A DNA stretch of 64,000 bases. Source: Polaribacter sp. BM10. GTDB lineage: Bacteria; Bacteroidota; Bacteroidia; Flavobacteriales; Flavobacteriaceae. Made by a program: the position numbers and the translations under genes. Location of the stretch: assembly GCF_002005425.1 (NCBI RefSeq), contig NZ_CP019704.1:124001-188000 (forward strand), given 5' to 3'. The notes below the pieces were generated by a model. That model was not told where the DNA came from and ran no database searches. It worked only from the letters and a program-made list of their open reading frames with translations. Below are positions 24,853-36,152 of the stretch, piece by piece. The stretch's first letter is position 1; each line of letters opens with the position of its first letter.

Positions 24853-27231
24853 TTAAAATTTAAAATTGTAAGTTACAGATGGCACTAAACCAAATATTGA
24901 TGTTTGTACAGCTTCGTTTCTAAAAGTCTCTTGGTTTTGTGTAAAAGCTAAAGAAGCCGCATTTTGTCTTCCGTAAACATTATAAATACCAAAAACCCAT
25001 TCTCCTTGCCATTTTCTGTTTTTATTTTTTTCTGGATTTAAAGTTGCAGAAATATCTAAACGATGGTAGTTTGGCAATCTGTCTGAGTTTCGTCTATTAT
25101 CATCATAAATTGGCACGTTTAAACCTTGGTATTCGTATTGCCCAACCGGATAATTTGTTGGTTGACCTGTTTGAAATACAAAATTAGAATTGAATTTCCA
25201 TTTATCATTTAATTTGTAGCTAGCATTTACAGAAAAATCATGTGTTTTGTCGTATGGTGTGCTGTACCATTCTCCGTTGTTAATACCTGGTTCTTCAGCA
25301 GTTCTACCTGCAGTTAATTGTTCTGATTTAGAAAGTGTGTAAGAAAGCCATCCTTGAAATTTTCCTTCATTTTTTTTGAACAACATTTCTAATCCGTAAG
25401 CTCTAGCTTTACCATTTAAAATAATGGTTTCAATTTCGTTATTCGCAATTAAATTTGCGCCATTTATATAATCGATTCTATTGCTAATATCTTTGTAAAA
25501 AGTTTCTGTTTCTAATGTGTATTTTCCTTCATTAAAAGATTTAAAATAACCAACAGCATATTGATTTAATTGCTGTGGTTTTACAAAGGTACCACTTGGT
25601 GTCCAAACATCTAACGGAGTAGGGGAAGAGGTGTTAGAAAGCAAGTGCAGATATTGAACCATTCTATTGTAACTCGCTTTTATAGAAGAATTATCATCTA
25701 AAATGTAAGACATAGAAACTCTTGGTTCTAAATTGTTAAAACTTGCAAGTACATCGCTTCTTTTATAGTTTTCTATGCCAGTTACTTCTGCAGATTCGTA
25801 TTTTTTAAATTCAGAATTATATACAACTGCTTGGTCATTTGCATAGGTGTTTAACTCATCTTGCCCTAATCGAGTAAAATTGCTAAATCTAACACCATAT
25901 TGTAGTCTAAAATTATCATTAATTTTATGTTCAGCATCAATATAAGCTGCAAATTCATTTGCATATTTGTCAATTAATTTTTCTGCAACAATACCTGAAT
26001 CTTCTCTATTCGGAATTATTTCTCCGGGATTAAATTTGATGTAGATATTATTAATACCGTAACTTAATTTTACTTTTTCACTTACATAATGATTAAAATC
26101 GTATTTAAGGTTGAAGTTTGTAATGCCAGAATCCCATTCGAAACCGACAAAGTCAAGAATCAATCCGTAGAAATAATCAGAATAAATTAAAGATAGGTTA
26201 GAAAATAATTTGTCTGTAAATAAATGATTCCAACGTAAGTTTACCACAGTATTTCCATAATCGTTTACAAAATTATCACTTAATCCGAAGACATCTTTAC
26301 CAAAATAAGTAGATAAAAATAAATTGTTTTTATCGTTAAATCGGTAGTTTATTTTTGTGTTTACATCGTAAAAGTAGGCTTTATTGTCATTATCAAAAAG
26401 AGGTAAAAAAATATGAGCATAAGAAGATCTCCCACCAATTAAAAAAGAACTTTTTTCTTTTTCTAAAGGACCTTCGATAAGTAATCTGGAAGAAACCAAA
26501 CCAACTCCACCAGTAACTTTAAAATCTTTACTATTTCCTTCTTTCTGATAAATGTCTAAAACAGATGAAAGTCTTCCGCCATATTTTGCAGGAATACCAC
26601 CTTTATATAATCGAACATCTTTAATTACATCAGGATTAAAAACCGAGAAAAAACCAAATAAATGAGACGAGTTAAAAACAATTGCTTCGTCTAACAAAAT
26701 TAAATTTTGATCTGCAGCACCACCTCTAACATTAAATCCAGAAGCTCCTTCACCAGCACTTGTAACACCTGGTAAAAGAATTAGAGATTTAATAATATCT
26801 GCTTCTCCTAAAACAACCGGAATTTGTTTTATGGTAGAAGAAGTTAATTTATTAACACTCATTTGTGGTGTTTTTAAATTAAGTTTTTCAATATTACTTT
26901 CAATTACTATTTCATTAAGACTTTCTGTAGCTTCAAGAAGTTTAAAGTTTTTTGTAGTTTTTTCTGATAAATTAATGGTTTCTAAAAGCGTAGCGTAACC
27001 TAAGTAACTTAATTGAATTTTGTAGTTTCCTTGTGGAATTGTAATTGAATAAAATCCGTATTCGTTGGTTGTTGTACCTGCGTTTAATTCAGGGAAATAA
27101 ATTGAAACTCCAATCAAGGTTTCGTTATTAGTATTGTCATAAACAGTACCGCTAAGTGTAATTTTTTCTTGTCCTAAAATTGACAAACCAATAAAGAGAA
27201 AGAAAACAAATAGTTGTTTTTTACGTAGCAT
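24853..27231 (-). CDS. TonB-dependent outer-membrane receptor
   Basis: A 792-residue protein: signal peptide (to about residue 20), a CarboxypepD_reg-like domain (about 22-110, with GTVYDNTNNETLIGVSIYF), a plug domain (about 125-225, with FNVRGGAADQNLILLDEA) and a 22-strand-type barrel ending in an aromatic residue (VTYNFKF). It imports a ligand across the outer membrane using TonB energy. It is paired with a DUF4249 lipoprotein and not with SusD, so it is not a typical glycan SusC. A possible -7 box TACTTTTG lies 37 bases upstream. Confidence 0.92.
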   Translation of the reverse strand: MLRKKQLFVFFLFIGLSILGQEKITLSGTVYDNTNNETLIGVSIYFPELNAGTTTNEYGFYSITIPQGNYKIQLSYLGYATLLETINLSEKTTKNFKLLEATESLNEIVIESNIEKLNLKTPQMSVNKLTSSTIKQIPVVLGEADIIKSLILLPGVTSAGEGASGFNVRGGAADQNLILLDEAIVFNSSHLFGFFSVFNPDVIKDVRLYKGGIPAKYGGRLSSVLDIYQKEGNSKDFKVTGGVGLVSSRLLIEGPLEKEKSSFLIGGRSSYAHIFLPLFDNDNKAYFYDVNTKINYRFNDKNNLFLSTYFGKDVFGLSDNFVNDYGNTVVNLRWNHLFTDKLFSNLSLIYSDYFYGLILDFVGFEWDSGITNFNLKYDFNHYVSEKVKLSYGINNIYIKFNPGEIIPNREDSGIVAEKLIDKYANEFAAYIDAEHKINDNFRLQYGVRFSNFTRLGQDELNTYANDQAVVYNSEFKKYESAEVTGIENYKRSDVLASFNNLEPRVSMSYILDDNSSIKASYNRMVQYLHLLSNTSSPTPLDVWTPSGTFVKPQQLNQYAVGYFKSFNEGKYTLETETFYKDISNRIDYINGANLIANNEIETIILNGKARAYGLEMLFKKNEGKFQGWLSYTLSKSEQLTAGRTAEEPGINNGEWYSTPYDKTHDFSVNASYKLNDKWKFNSNFVFQTGQPTNYPVGQYEYQGLNVPIYDDNRRNSDRLPNYHRLDISATLNPEKNKNRKWQGEWVFGIYNVYGRQNAASLAFTQNQETFRNEAVQTSIFGLVPSVTYNFKF

Positions 27232-27267
27232 TTTTGTTTTGTTTAATTGCCGTAATAATTAATTAAA

Positions 27268-27275
27268 CAAAAGTA
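27268..27275 (-). promoter_or_regulatory. -7 promoter box for the TonB receptor-DUF4249 operon
   Basis: Minus-strand TACTTTTG matches TAnnTTTG in the 155-base gap between the icd terminator and the receptor start. Confidence 0.45.
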
Positions 27276-27337
27276 CAATTCTTAATTTTAATAGAACGTT
27301 AAAAATTTAGAATAAGAATCGTATTTGTGTAAAAAAT

Positions 27338-27364
27338 AAAATCCGGTGTAAAACACCGGATTTT
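27338..27364 (-). terminator. Rho-independent terminator of icd
   Basis: AAAATCCGGTGT and ACACCGGATTTT form a perfect stem around a three-base loop, followed on the minus strand by a T-rich run. It lies 23 bases after the icd stop. Confidence 0.85.
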
Positions 27365-27386
27365 ATAATACTAATAATTTTAAAGA

Positions 27387-29639
<2,253 letters not shown>

Positions 29640-29642
29640 TTA

Positions 29643-29660
29643 TACGAAATGGATTTCGTA
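29643..29660. promoter_or_regulatory. Palindrome in the icd leader
   Basis: TACGAAAT and ATTTCGTA are perfect inverted arms around GG, 31 bases upstream of the icd ATG and 13 bases downstream of its likely -7 box, a suitable place for an operator or a leader hairpin. Confidence 0.4.
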
Positions 29661-29672
29661 AAAAAAGTGGAA

Positions 29673-29680
29673 CAAATTTA
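29673..29680 (-). promoter_or_regulatory. -7 promoter box for icd
   Basis: Minus-strand TAAATTTG matches TAnnTTTG. It sits in the 324-base gap 29613-29936, which otherwise holds the palindrome at 29643, the L19 terminator and no open frame or RNA gene that I can see. Confidence 0.45.
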
Positions 29681-29884
29681 TGAATTTAATGTGAAATTCT
29701 AATTGTTTAATTGTTATTAATTACCTTGTTTTTATAGGGGATTGATAATAAAAAGCATGTATTGATGTGAATATGTTTTTATTCGAAAAATTAAACAAAA
29801 TTTAACTATTTGTTCATCTTTATTGAGTTTAATTTTTGGGTGACAGCCTTTTAATCTAGAAGGTTTTAAATTAGTTTAAAACAA

Positions 29885-29914
29885 AAAAAAGCACTGTAAT
29901 AAACAGTGCTTTTT
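29885..29914 (-). terminator. Rho-independent terminator of rplS
   Basis: AAAGCACTGT and ACAGTGCTTT pair around a short AT loop, followed on the minus strand by eight T residues. It lies just downstream of the L19 stop. Confidence 0.88.
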
Positions 29915-29936
29915 AGTATTTTTATAAATTGAAGAA

Positions 29937-30287
29937 TTATCTTCTTTTTTCTGTAATTCTAGCTTTTTTACCAGTAAGACTTCTAAAGTAAAAGATTCTA
30001 GCTCTACGAACTTTACCTCTTTTATTAACTTCAATTTTTTGAATAGAAGGTAAGTTTACAGGAAAGATTCTTTCTACACCTACAGTACCAGACATTTTTC
30101 TGATAGTAAAAGTTTCAGAAGCTCCTACACCTCTTCTTTGAATAACTACACCTCTAAAAAACTGAGTACGTACTTTTTCACCTTCTTTAATTTCATAATA
30201 AACAGTGATTGTATCACCTGCTGCAAATTCTGCAAATTCTTTTTTTGTTACAAATTCGTCTTGTACAAATTTTACTAAAGATTCCAT
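29937..30287 (-). CDS. rplS: 50S ribosomal protein L19
   Basis: A 116-residue protein with the L19 signature: [30 protein letters not shown] in the middle and [23 protein letters not shown] at the end. L19 sits at the 30S-50S interface. In many bacteria it is cotranscribed with trmD; here trmD lies 1.6 kb upstream on the same strand with a glycosyltransferase gene in between. It has its own promoter box and a strong terminator. Confidence 0.97.
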   Translation of the reverse strand: MESLVKFVQDEFVTKKEFAEFAAGDTITVYYEIKEGEKVRTQFFRGVVIQRRGVGASETFTIRKMSGTVGVERIFPVNLPSIQKIEVNKRGKVRRARIFYFRSLTGKKARITEKRR

Positions 30288-30357
30288 ATCTTTTAATTTA
30301 ATTGGTTTTGTAAAACAACATTCACGATTTTTTCGTCAGAGGTTAATTTAGCGGTTG

Positions 30358-30365
30358 CAAAAGTA
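30358..30365 (-). promoter_or_regulatory. -7 promoter box for rplS
   Basis: Minus-strand TACTTTTG, followed by CAACCGC, a start-region context I associate with ribosomal-protein promoters in Bacteroidota. The leader is about 65 bases. Confidence 0.5.
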
Positions 30366-30405
30366 GTACTTTTTTTTAGTTCTAAAAACTAAATGTGAAC
30401 TATTT

Positions 30406-31878
30406 TTAAGGTTGATAGTCAGTACAATAGAAAATCCAGAATTTTCTACTATCTTTATTGTTTATTTTGATGATAATTGGTTCTAGTTCAGTTACCTTTT
30501 TAAATTTATTAGTTAGTAAACTATCAATTTTACCTAATTTATTTTTGTCTTTAAAACGCTTATCAGAATCTATAAAAATTGCGTTTTTACCTTTTAAATC
30601 ATTTAAATTGTCCCCTAAATAATCAAAATGTAAAGCTGGTAAACCAATAATGTTTTGGGCGTACACTTTATCATCCATAAAAAAGTTTAGTGCTGCCGAA
30701 GTTTTATAGTTATCATTAGAAAAAACAAAAGCGTCTGTATATTGTTCTTTTAATTTTTCTGTTTCTGTTGCTAATTCTTTCCATCCAACCCAGGTGTCAT
30801 CACTTTTAATAGGAACTAGGTAAAAGATAATTTGTAAACTAACTAACAAGTGAAATACAATAGAAAATATAAGCTGAATTTTTAGTAATTTTTTACTGAT
30901 AAACATTCCTGCAATAATTACTCCGGTGATGTATGATGGCATCATCCAATTTAACTTTACCCAATATATAGGTGTTAATAAAAAGAAGCCTAAAAAAGTT
31001 GGAATAAAAAAAGCTAATAAAAACAATGTTTTAGCTTGCGGAATTTTAAATTTTGTAACAGCTTTTTTTACATATTTAAAAGTAAAAGTTATAAAAATTA
31101 GAAATAAAACAGGCAGCAATAAAAACATTTGATGGCCAATTGCACCAAAGAAATAGTTTGGTGAAATTTTAAATTCTGTTATAGAACTTGTTCTTTCTGA
31201 TGATTGAAAAGCAAACGAAGCGAAATCGTTTTGATAATTCCAATACCAAACAGGAAAAGTAACTGCAATAGAAATTATTAAAGAAAACCACAACCACGGT
31301 GATAGTAACAATTTTCTATATTTATTAGAGAAAATTAAAAATGCTAACAAACCAAATTGCAATAAAATTGCAGTGTATTTACTGTTAAATGCAAGTCCCA
31401 TTGCCAAACCAGCAAAAATCCAATACCATTTTTTACTCTCGAAAATTGCTTTGTAAAGGCTAATTAAACTTAGTGTCCAAAATAATAATAAAGGTACATC
31501 TGGAGTTGAGTTAAACGATAAAATAGATATAAATATGGTAGAAGCTAATAATATAAAAGCTCGTTCTAATTTTTGTTTGGATAAAAAATAAGAAGCTAAT
31601 TTATAAAAACTAAGAATAGTTAAAGAGGTAATAAAAAAATCGGCAAATTTTACTGCAAAAATAGAGGTGCCAAAAATATCTGTAAATAATCTTAAAATAT
31701 ATCCAATCATTCCTGGATGATCAAAATAAGATAAAGATAAATTTTGTCCGTATAAATAATAATACGCATCTTGAGGCATTAAGCCCATAAATGGTAAAAG
31801 TAAAATTCTAAATAATTGAAAACCTAAAACCCAAGAAATTGCTTTGTGTTGCTTTATGTAATTTAGTAATGTTTCCAA
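30406..31878 (-). CDS. Family 39 (ArnT/PMT-like) membrane glycosyltransferase
   Basis: A 490-residue protein with ten or more membrane helices in the first 330 residues and a soluble C-terminal domain. The first periplasmic loop carries the acidic motif of GT39 enzymes, PQDAYYYLYGQNLSLSYFDHPGMIGY-like, split around residues 35-62 (DAYYY and DHPG). These enzymes move a sugar from a polyprenyl-phosphate carrier to lipid or protein on the outer face of the inner membrane. The acceptor is unknown. It starts 25 bases after trmD ends and stands between trmD and rplS, interrupting a pair that is adjacent in many bacteria. Confidence 0.82.
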   Translation of the reverse strand: METLLNYIKQHKAISWVLGFQLFRILLLPFMGLMPQDAYYYLYGQNLSLSYFDHPGMIGYILRLFTDIFGTSIFAVKFADFFITSLTILSFYKLASYFLSKQKLERAFILLASTIFISILSFNSTPDVPLLLFWTLSLISLYKAIFESKKWYWIFAGLAMGLAFNSKYTAILLQFGLLAFLIFSNKYRKLLLSPWLWFSLIISIAVTFPVWYWNYQNDFASFAFQSSERTSSITEFKISPNYFFGAIGHQMFLLLPVLFLIFITFTFKYVKKAVTKFKIPQAKTLFLLAFFIPTFLGFFLLTPIYWVKLNWMMPSYITGVIIAGMFISKKLLKIQLIFSIVFHLLVSLQIIFYLVPIKSDDTWVGWKELATETEKLKEQYTDAFVFSNDNYKTSAALNFFMDDKVYAQNIIGLPALHFDYLGDNLNDLKGKNAIFIDSDKRFKDKNKLGKIDSLLTNKFKKVTELEPIIIKINNKDSRKFWIFYCTDYQP

Positions 31879-31902
31879 ATAAATAAAATTTAAAATGTTT
31901 TT

Positions 31903-32586
31903 TTACGAATTTTCGTCTAGTAAATCTGGTCTTATTTCTTGCGTTCTTTCATAAGCTTTGTCAGTTCTCCAATCATCAATTTTTGGAAAATTACCAGATA
32001 ATAAAATTTCAGGAACCTTATTTCCTTCAAAATCTGAAGGTCTAGTATAAACTGGCGGAGATAATAAGTTGTCTTGAAAAGAGTCTGTAAGTGCAGATTG
32101 TTCATCACCAATAACTCCCGGAATTAATCGAACCACAGCATCAACTAACACAGCAGCAGCTAATTCGCCTCCAGTTAACACATAATCTCCAATAGAAATT
32201 TCTTTAGTTATAAATAAATCTCGAATTCTTTGATCTACACCTTTATAATGTCCTGTTAAGATTAAGATGTTTTCTTTTAAAGAAAGTGTGTTTGCAGTAC
32301 TTTGGTTTAATGTTTTGGCATCCGGAGTCATATAAATTATTTCATCATATTTCCTTTCAGATTGTAGTTTTCTAATACAGTTTGCAATCGGTTCTATCAT
32401 CATAACCATACCTGCACCACCCCCAAATTGTGTGTCGTCTATTTGTTTATAGTTTCCTAAACCGTATTCGCGTAAATCGTGAATTATAATTTCTGCCAAT
32501 CCTTTTTCTTTAGCGCGTTTAACTATAGAATGATTAAACGGACTTTCTAATAAGGCTGGAGCAACTGAAATAATATCTATTCGCAT
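31903..32586 (-). CDS. trmD: tRNA (guanosine(37)-N1)-methyltransferase
   Basis: A 227-residue SPOUT methyltransferase. The knot region shows [14 protein letters not shown] and [14 protein letters not shown], with [12 protein letters not shown] earlier, all TrmD landmarks. It methylates G37 of tRNAs reading CNN and CGG codons, preventing frameshifts. The box TACATTTG ends four bases before the ATG, so the transcript may start at or next to the start codon. The family-39 glycosyltransferase follows on the same strand. Confidence 0.95.
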   Translation of the reverse strand: MRIDIISVAPALLESPFNHSIVKRAKEKGLAEIIIHDLREYGLGNYKQIDDTQFGGGAGMVMMIEPIANCIRKLQSERKYDEIIYMTPDAKTLNQSTANTLSLKENILILTGHYKGVDQRIRDLFITKEISIGDYVLTGGELAAAVLVDAVVRLIPGVIGDEQSALTDSFQDNLLSPPVYTRPSDFEGNKVPEILLSGNFPKIDDWRTDKAYERTQEIRPDLLDENS

Positions 32587-32590
32587 TTTG

Positions 32591-32598
32591 CAAATGTA
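32591..32598 (-). promoter_or_regulatory. -7 box abutting trmD (possible leaderless promoter)
   Basis: Minus strand reads TACATTTG-CAAA-ATG. With transcription starting about five bases after the box, the first base would be the A of the start codon. Confidence 0.45.
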
Positions 32599-32775
32599 AG
32601 TTTTTTAAAGAATTATAAAATAACTTTTTTTAATTGGCTATTTTTTTAAAACTTCTTTCCATTTATTTGATTCTGCAAACTCTTTAATTATTATTTTTTT
32701 AAAACTTTTTTATGGATTTTATAAGGACAAATAATTTGTTAACTTTAAAAAAGTTGAAAAGAGAAGGTTGATAAT

Positions 32776-32828
32776 AAAAACATCTATCATCAAAATAGTA
32801 GTACTGTTTAGATGATAGATGTTTTTTT
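32776..32828 (-). terminator. Rho-independent terminator of the Cu/Zn SOD gene
   Basis: AAAAACATCTATCATC (32776-32791) and GATGATAGATGTTTTT (32811-32826) are perfect 16-base arms with a 19-base loop. The 289-base gap 32587-32875 holds this, the trmD promoter and otherwise AT-rich sequence. Confidence 0.8.
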
Positions 32829-32875
32829 AGTTTTTACCATTTATTGGTAAAAAGATTTGGCAATAATTTTAGATA

Positions 32876-33397
32876 TTACTTTCTAGTAATTTCTCCACAA
32901 CCAATTCTTGCACCTGCTGCGCCAGAAGGTTGAGAACTAAAATCATCGGGTCCTTGATGAATTATAATCGCATGACCAACCACATTTTTTAAATCATTTT
33001 CGCCGCCAACTGCCCACAAATCTGTTTTTCTTTCAATAGAACCTTTGCCTGTTTCATCAACAACTAAATTTCCAATATCACCAATATGAAAAGGATCTTG
33101 TAACCATTTTCCATGATTTTTTTCGGTCGGATTCCAGTGTCCGCCAGCAGATTTTCCATCATCCGAAGAACAATCAGCAATTTTATGAATATGAATTGCA
33201 TGATTTCCTTCAGAAAGGCCTTTAACTTCTGCTTTCATTGTAACCATACCATCTTGTTCTATAAAAGTTACAGTTCCAGAAATATCGCTACCACTTTTTG
33301 GGCTAATAACTGCAACTGCTTTTTTTGAATTTGAACTACAAGCGCTTAAAATTATAATTGTTAAAAGAAATAATGATGTTTTTTTTAAATACTTCAT
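32876..33397 (-). CDS. Cu/Zn superoxide dismutase family lipoprotein
   Basis: A 173-residue lipoprotein with signal and lipobox ending ILSAC (Cys20). Metal ligands are visible in order: HAIHIHKIADC (Cu His pair and disulfide Cys), GGHWNP (bridging His), the Zn region with NHGKW and FHIGD, and VVGHAIIIHQG (last Cu His), then a C-terminal GARIGCGEI with the second disulfide Cys. It converts superoxide to peroxide and oxygen in the periplasm or at the outer membrane. It lies 16 bases after the MBL hydrolase lipoprotein, probably one operon, and has its own terminator. Confidence 0.9.
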   Translation of the reverse strand: MKYLKKTSLFLLTIIILSACSSNSKKAVAVISPKSGSDISGTVTFIEQDGMVTMKAEVKGLSEGNHAIHIHKIADCSSDDGKSAGGHWNPTEKNHGKWLQDPFHIGDIGNLVVDETGKGSIERKTDLWAVGGENDLKNVVGHAIIIHQGPDDFSSQPSGAAGARIGCGEITRK

Positions 33398-33413
33398 AAA
33401 ATATATTTTTTAA

Positions 33414-34202
33414 TTATTTTCTATTCGGATACCAATCTAGCTGCACAACTTCTATAGAATTATCGTTTTTATTTACGATTTCTTTAAATTTAGAAACATC
33501 GCTTAAACCTTCTGTACCTCTGTAATGATATGGATAAATCTGTTTTGGTTTAAAAGCTAAAACAGCATCTGCAGCACTTTCTACCGTCATAGTATAAGGT
33601 AAATTCATGCAAATAAATGCTTTGTCAATATTCTTTAGATTACGCATTTCTGGTATATCTTCTGTGTCTCCAGAAAAGTAAATTCTTTCGTTATTAATGG
33701 TTAAAATATAGCCGTTTCCTCTTCCTTTAGAGTGAAATTTTAAAGCTTCTTCTCTTAAATTATACATCGGAATTGCCTCTACATTAAAATTTGTAAAACT
33801 TTTAGTTTCACTATTATTAATTACAATAATTTCTTTTGCATTAATGTCTTTAATTTTTTCTGCTACCGCTTTTGGTGCTATTATTTTTGTTGATGATAGG
33901 TCTAGAGCTTCTAGTGTTTTTAAATCCATGTGATCACCATGAATATCAGTAATTAAAACATAAGTAGGTTTTTTAAAACCAGAAAAAGCCTCTTGACCTA
34001 AAGTTGGGTCTAAGTAAATAATTTCGTCTTTAAAAGTTAATACAGCAGTTGCATGCGAAATTGGTGTAATCTTTAAATCAGAAGTATTGGTTGTTTTTTC
34101 TGTTGATGTAACTGTTTTTTCACTTTGTTTTTTAGTTTCTTCTTTTTTACAAGAAAAAATAGAAAAAGCTACAATTAATAAGTACGTTATTTTAAGTTTC
34201 AT
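33414..34202 (-). CDS. MBL-fold metallo-hydrolase lipoprotein
   Basis: A 262-residue protein with a lipoprotein signal (FSIFSC, Cys18), a Lys/Thr/Glu-rich linker to about residue 45, and a metallo-beta-lactamase fold. The metal motif is TDIHGDHMD (HxxDH), with later ligands in YFSGDTED and PYHYRG. It resembles the UlaG/YcbL-like branch, whose members have varied hydrolase roles. The substrate is unknown. It is first in the operon with Cu/Zn SOD, and a -7 box TATCTTTG lies 26 bases upstream. Confidence 0.85.
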   Translation of the reverse strand: MKLKITYLLIVAFSIFSCKKEETKKQSEKTVTSTEKTTNTSDLKITPISHATAVLTFKDEIIYLDPTLGQEAFSGFKKPTYVLITDIHGDHMDLKTLEALDLSSTKIIAPKAVAEKIKDINAKEIIVINNSETKSFTNFNVEAIPMYNLREEALKFHSKGRGNGYILTINNERIYFSGDTEDIPEMRNLKNIDKAFICMNLPYTMTVESAADAVLAFKPKQIYPYHYRGTEGLSDVSKFKEIVNKNDNSIEVVQLDWYPNRK

Positions 34203-34228
34203 TATAGAGTGTTTTTTTACGATTTCAT

Positions 34229-34236
34229 CAAAGATA
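34229..34236 (-). promoter_or_regulatory. -7 promoter box for the MBL hydrolase-SOD operon
   Basis: Minus-strand TATCTTTG matches TAnnTTTG in the divergent region before the PPK2 gene. Confidence 0.45.
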
Positions 34237-34367
34237 AGAACTTTAAATTTCCTTTTCTGTTAAGCTTTTTTTAATTCTGAAACCTTTTTTAATGTTTTGT
34301 TAAATATCTTTTAAAAACCACGATAAAAAAGAGATTTTTTTTATCTTTAAAAATTAATATTTATCAG

Positions 34368-35222
34368 ATGAAAACAGAAAAATATAGAGTTTCTAGTGCT
34401 ATTAAATTACAAGATTTTAATACAAAAGAAGTTCTAGAAGACGCAGAAAAATCATTAAAAAAATTGCGTAAAAAAATAAGTAAAATGCAAGATGCTATGT
34501 ATGCCGAAGGTAAATATAGTGTGTTAATTTGCTTACAAGGCATGGATACTTCTGGTAAAGATAGCTTAATTAGAGAGGTTTTTAAAGACGTAAATGCAAG
34601 AGGTGTAGAAGTGCATAGTTTTAAAGTGCCTACAGAATTAGAGTTAAAACACGACTTTATGTGGAGGCATTATATAGCTTTGCCTGCAAAAGGTAAAATA
34701 GGTGTTTTTAATAGAACACATTACGAAAACGTTTTGGTAACAAGAGTGCATCCAGAATATGTTTTCGGCGAAAATATACCAACCGTAAAAAGTTTAGACG
34801 ATTTAGACGATGCTTTTTATCATGATAGAATGGATAGAATTAATGAGTTTGAAAGTCATTTAGCAAAAAACGGAACGATAGTTCTTAAATTCTTTTTAAA
34901 TCTATCTAAAGAAGAACAAAAAAATAGATTGTTAAGAAGATTGAATGTACCAGAAAAGAATTGGAAGTTTTCTGCAGGAGATTTAAAAGAGCGTAAATTG
35001 TGGGATAAATACCAGTTTTGTTATGAAGATTTATTAAACAGAACATCAAAAGAAAATGCACCTTGGTTTATAATTCCGGCAGATGATAAACCTTCTGCTA
35101 GATATATTTTAGCAGAAATATTAAAAAAAGAATTAGATAAATACGATTTTAAAGCACCAGAATTGCCAGCAAAAGATACCGCAAGAATCGAAGAATTTAA
35201 AAATCAATTAAACAACGAATAA
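34368..35222 (+). CDS. Polyphosphate kinase 2 family protein
   Basis: A 284-residue P-loop kinase. Walker A is in CLQGMDTSGKDSLIREVF (about residues 55-72), Walker B in GKIGVFNRTHYENVLV, and the lid arginines in LLRRLNVPEKNWKFS. PPK2 enzymes move phosphate between polyphosphate and nucleotides; class assignment (AMP, ADP or both as acceptor) cannot be settled here. The gene is divergent from the MBL hydrolase and 56 bases before an exonuclease gene. A short hairpin of GATAAAAAA with TTTTTTATC lies at about 34321-34345, upstream of the start. Confidence 0.9.
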   Translation: MKTEKYRVSSAIKLQDFNTKEVLEDAEKSLKKLRKKISKMQDAMYAEGKYSVLICLQGMDTSGKDSLIREVFKDVNARGVEVHSFKVPTELELKHDFMWRHYIALPAKGKIGVFNRTHYENVLVTRVHPEYVFGENIPTVKSLDDLDDAFYHDRMDRINEFESHLAKNGTIVLKFFLNLSKEEQKNRLLRRLNVPEKNWKFSAGDLKERKLWDKYQFCYEDLLNRTSKENAPWFIIPADDKPSARYILAEILKKELDKYDFKAPELPAKDTARIEEFKNQLNNE

Positions 35223-35278
35223 ATAAGTGGTAAACTAAAATATTGTGTTTTAGTTTTTTGCTTTTAGAAAATATAAAA

Positions 35279-36106
35279 ATGAATTTAAACTTAACAAAAC
35301 CAATTGTATTTTTCGATTTAGAAACTACAGGAGTTAATATTGCCACAGATAGAATTGTAGAAATTGCAATTTTAAAAGTTTTTCCTAACGGAAATAAAGA
35401 AAGTAAAACGTGGTTGGTAAATCCTGAGATTGAAATTCCGCAAAGTTCTATAGATGTGCATGGAATAACAAACGAAAAAATTGCAAATGAGCCAACTTTT
35501 AAAGAGTTGGCAGCAGAGGTAAGTGCTATGATTGAAGGTTGTGATTTGGCAGGTTTTAATTCTAATAGATTCGATATACCACTTTTAGCAGAAGAGTTAA
35601 TGCGTGCCGGAATCGATTTTGATATGCAAGATCGAAAAGCCATTGACGTACAAGTTATATTTCATAAAAAAGAGCAAAGAACATTAAGTGCTGGTTATCA
35701 GTTTTATTGCGGTAGAGAATTAGAAGGCGCTCATGGTGCAGAAGCAGATACAAATGCAACGTACGAAATTTTGTTAGCTCAGTTAGATAAATACGACGAT
35801 ATAGAAAATACTGTTGATGCTTTAAGCGAATTCTCTACACATGGCGAGAGAGCAGATTTTGCAGGTTTTATTTTGATGAACGATAAAAAACAAGAGATTT
35901 TTTCTTTCGGAAAGTATAAAGGCAGAACGGTTGAAGAAGTTTTTAAAGAAAACCCTGGGTATAATAATTGGATGCAAAACGCAGATTTTCCCTTGTACAC
36001 AAAAAAGGTTTTAAGAAAAATAAAAGAAAGAATGAATCCGCCAAAAAAGAAAATGACGGATGCAGAAAAATTACAAGCGTTGCAACAAAAGTTTAATTTA
36101 AGATAG
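35279..36106 (+). CDS. DnaQ-fold 3'-5' exonuclease with ExoX-like C-terminus
   Basis: The ATG at 35279 is chosen over a TTG at 35243 because MNLNLTKPIVFFDLETTG is the natural start; length 275. The DEDD motifs are FFDLETTG (Asp, Glu), FNSNRFDIPLL (Asp) and HGAEADTNA (His, Asp). The C-terminal part (about 195-245, FSFGKYKGRTVEEVFKENPGY) is the extra domain seen in exodeoxyribonuclease X-like proteins. It probably degrades DNA ends in repair or proofreading; it is not clearly the replicative epsilon subunit. It follows PPK2 on the same strand and precedes a conserved protein of unknown role. Confidence 0.88.
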   Translation: MNLNLTKPIVFFDLETTGVNIATDRIVEIAILKVFPNGNKESKTWLVNPEIEIPQSSIDVHGITNEKIANEPTFKELAAEVSAMIEGCDLAGFNSNRFDIPLLAEELMRAGIDFDMQDRKAIDVQVIFHKKEQRTLSAGYQFYCGRELEGAHGAEADTNATYEILLAQLDKYDDIENTVDALSEFSTHGERADFAGFILMNDKKQEIFSFGKYKGRTVEEVFKENPGYNNWMQNADFPLYTKKVLRKIKERMNPPKKKMTDAEKLQALQQKFNLR

Positions 36107-36152
36107 AATTACTTTTTTTGACGAATAACAATTGTAAAATAAAATAAAAATA

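Noticed and set aside
24853..27231. The TonB receptor as a SusC of a polysaccharide-utilisation locus.
   Set aside because: No SusD, glycoside hydrolase or sulfatase is next to it; the partner is a DUF4249 lipoprotein.
32636..32705. On the minus strand, a short frame ending IIKEFAESNKWKEVLKK looks like the C-terminus of a lost gene.
   Set aside because: It is only about 24 codons long, is closed by a stop upstream, and lies in AT-rich sequence where Lys/Ile-rich frames arise by chance. Without homologues it cannot be called a pseudogene.
35197..35643. A minus-strand frame of 148 codons over the exonuclease gene.
   Set aside because: It overlaps the DEDD motifs of the real gene on the other strand and has the Ser/Ile/Lys-rich composition of an antisense frame.
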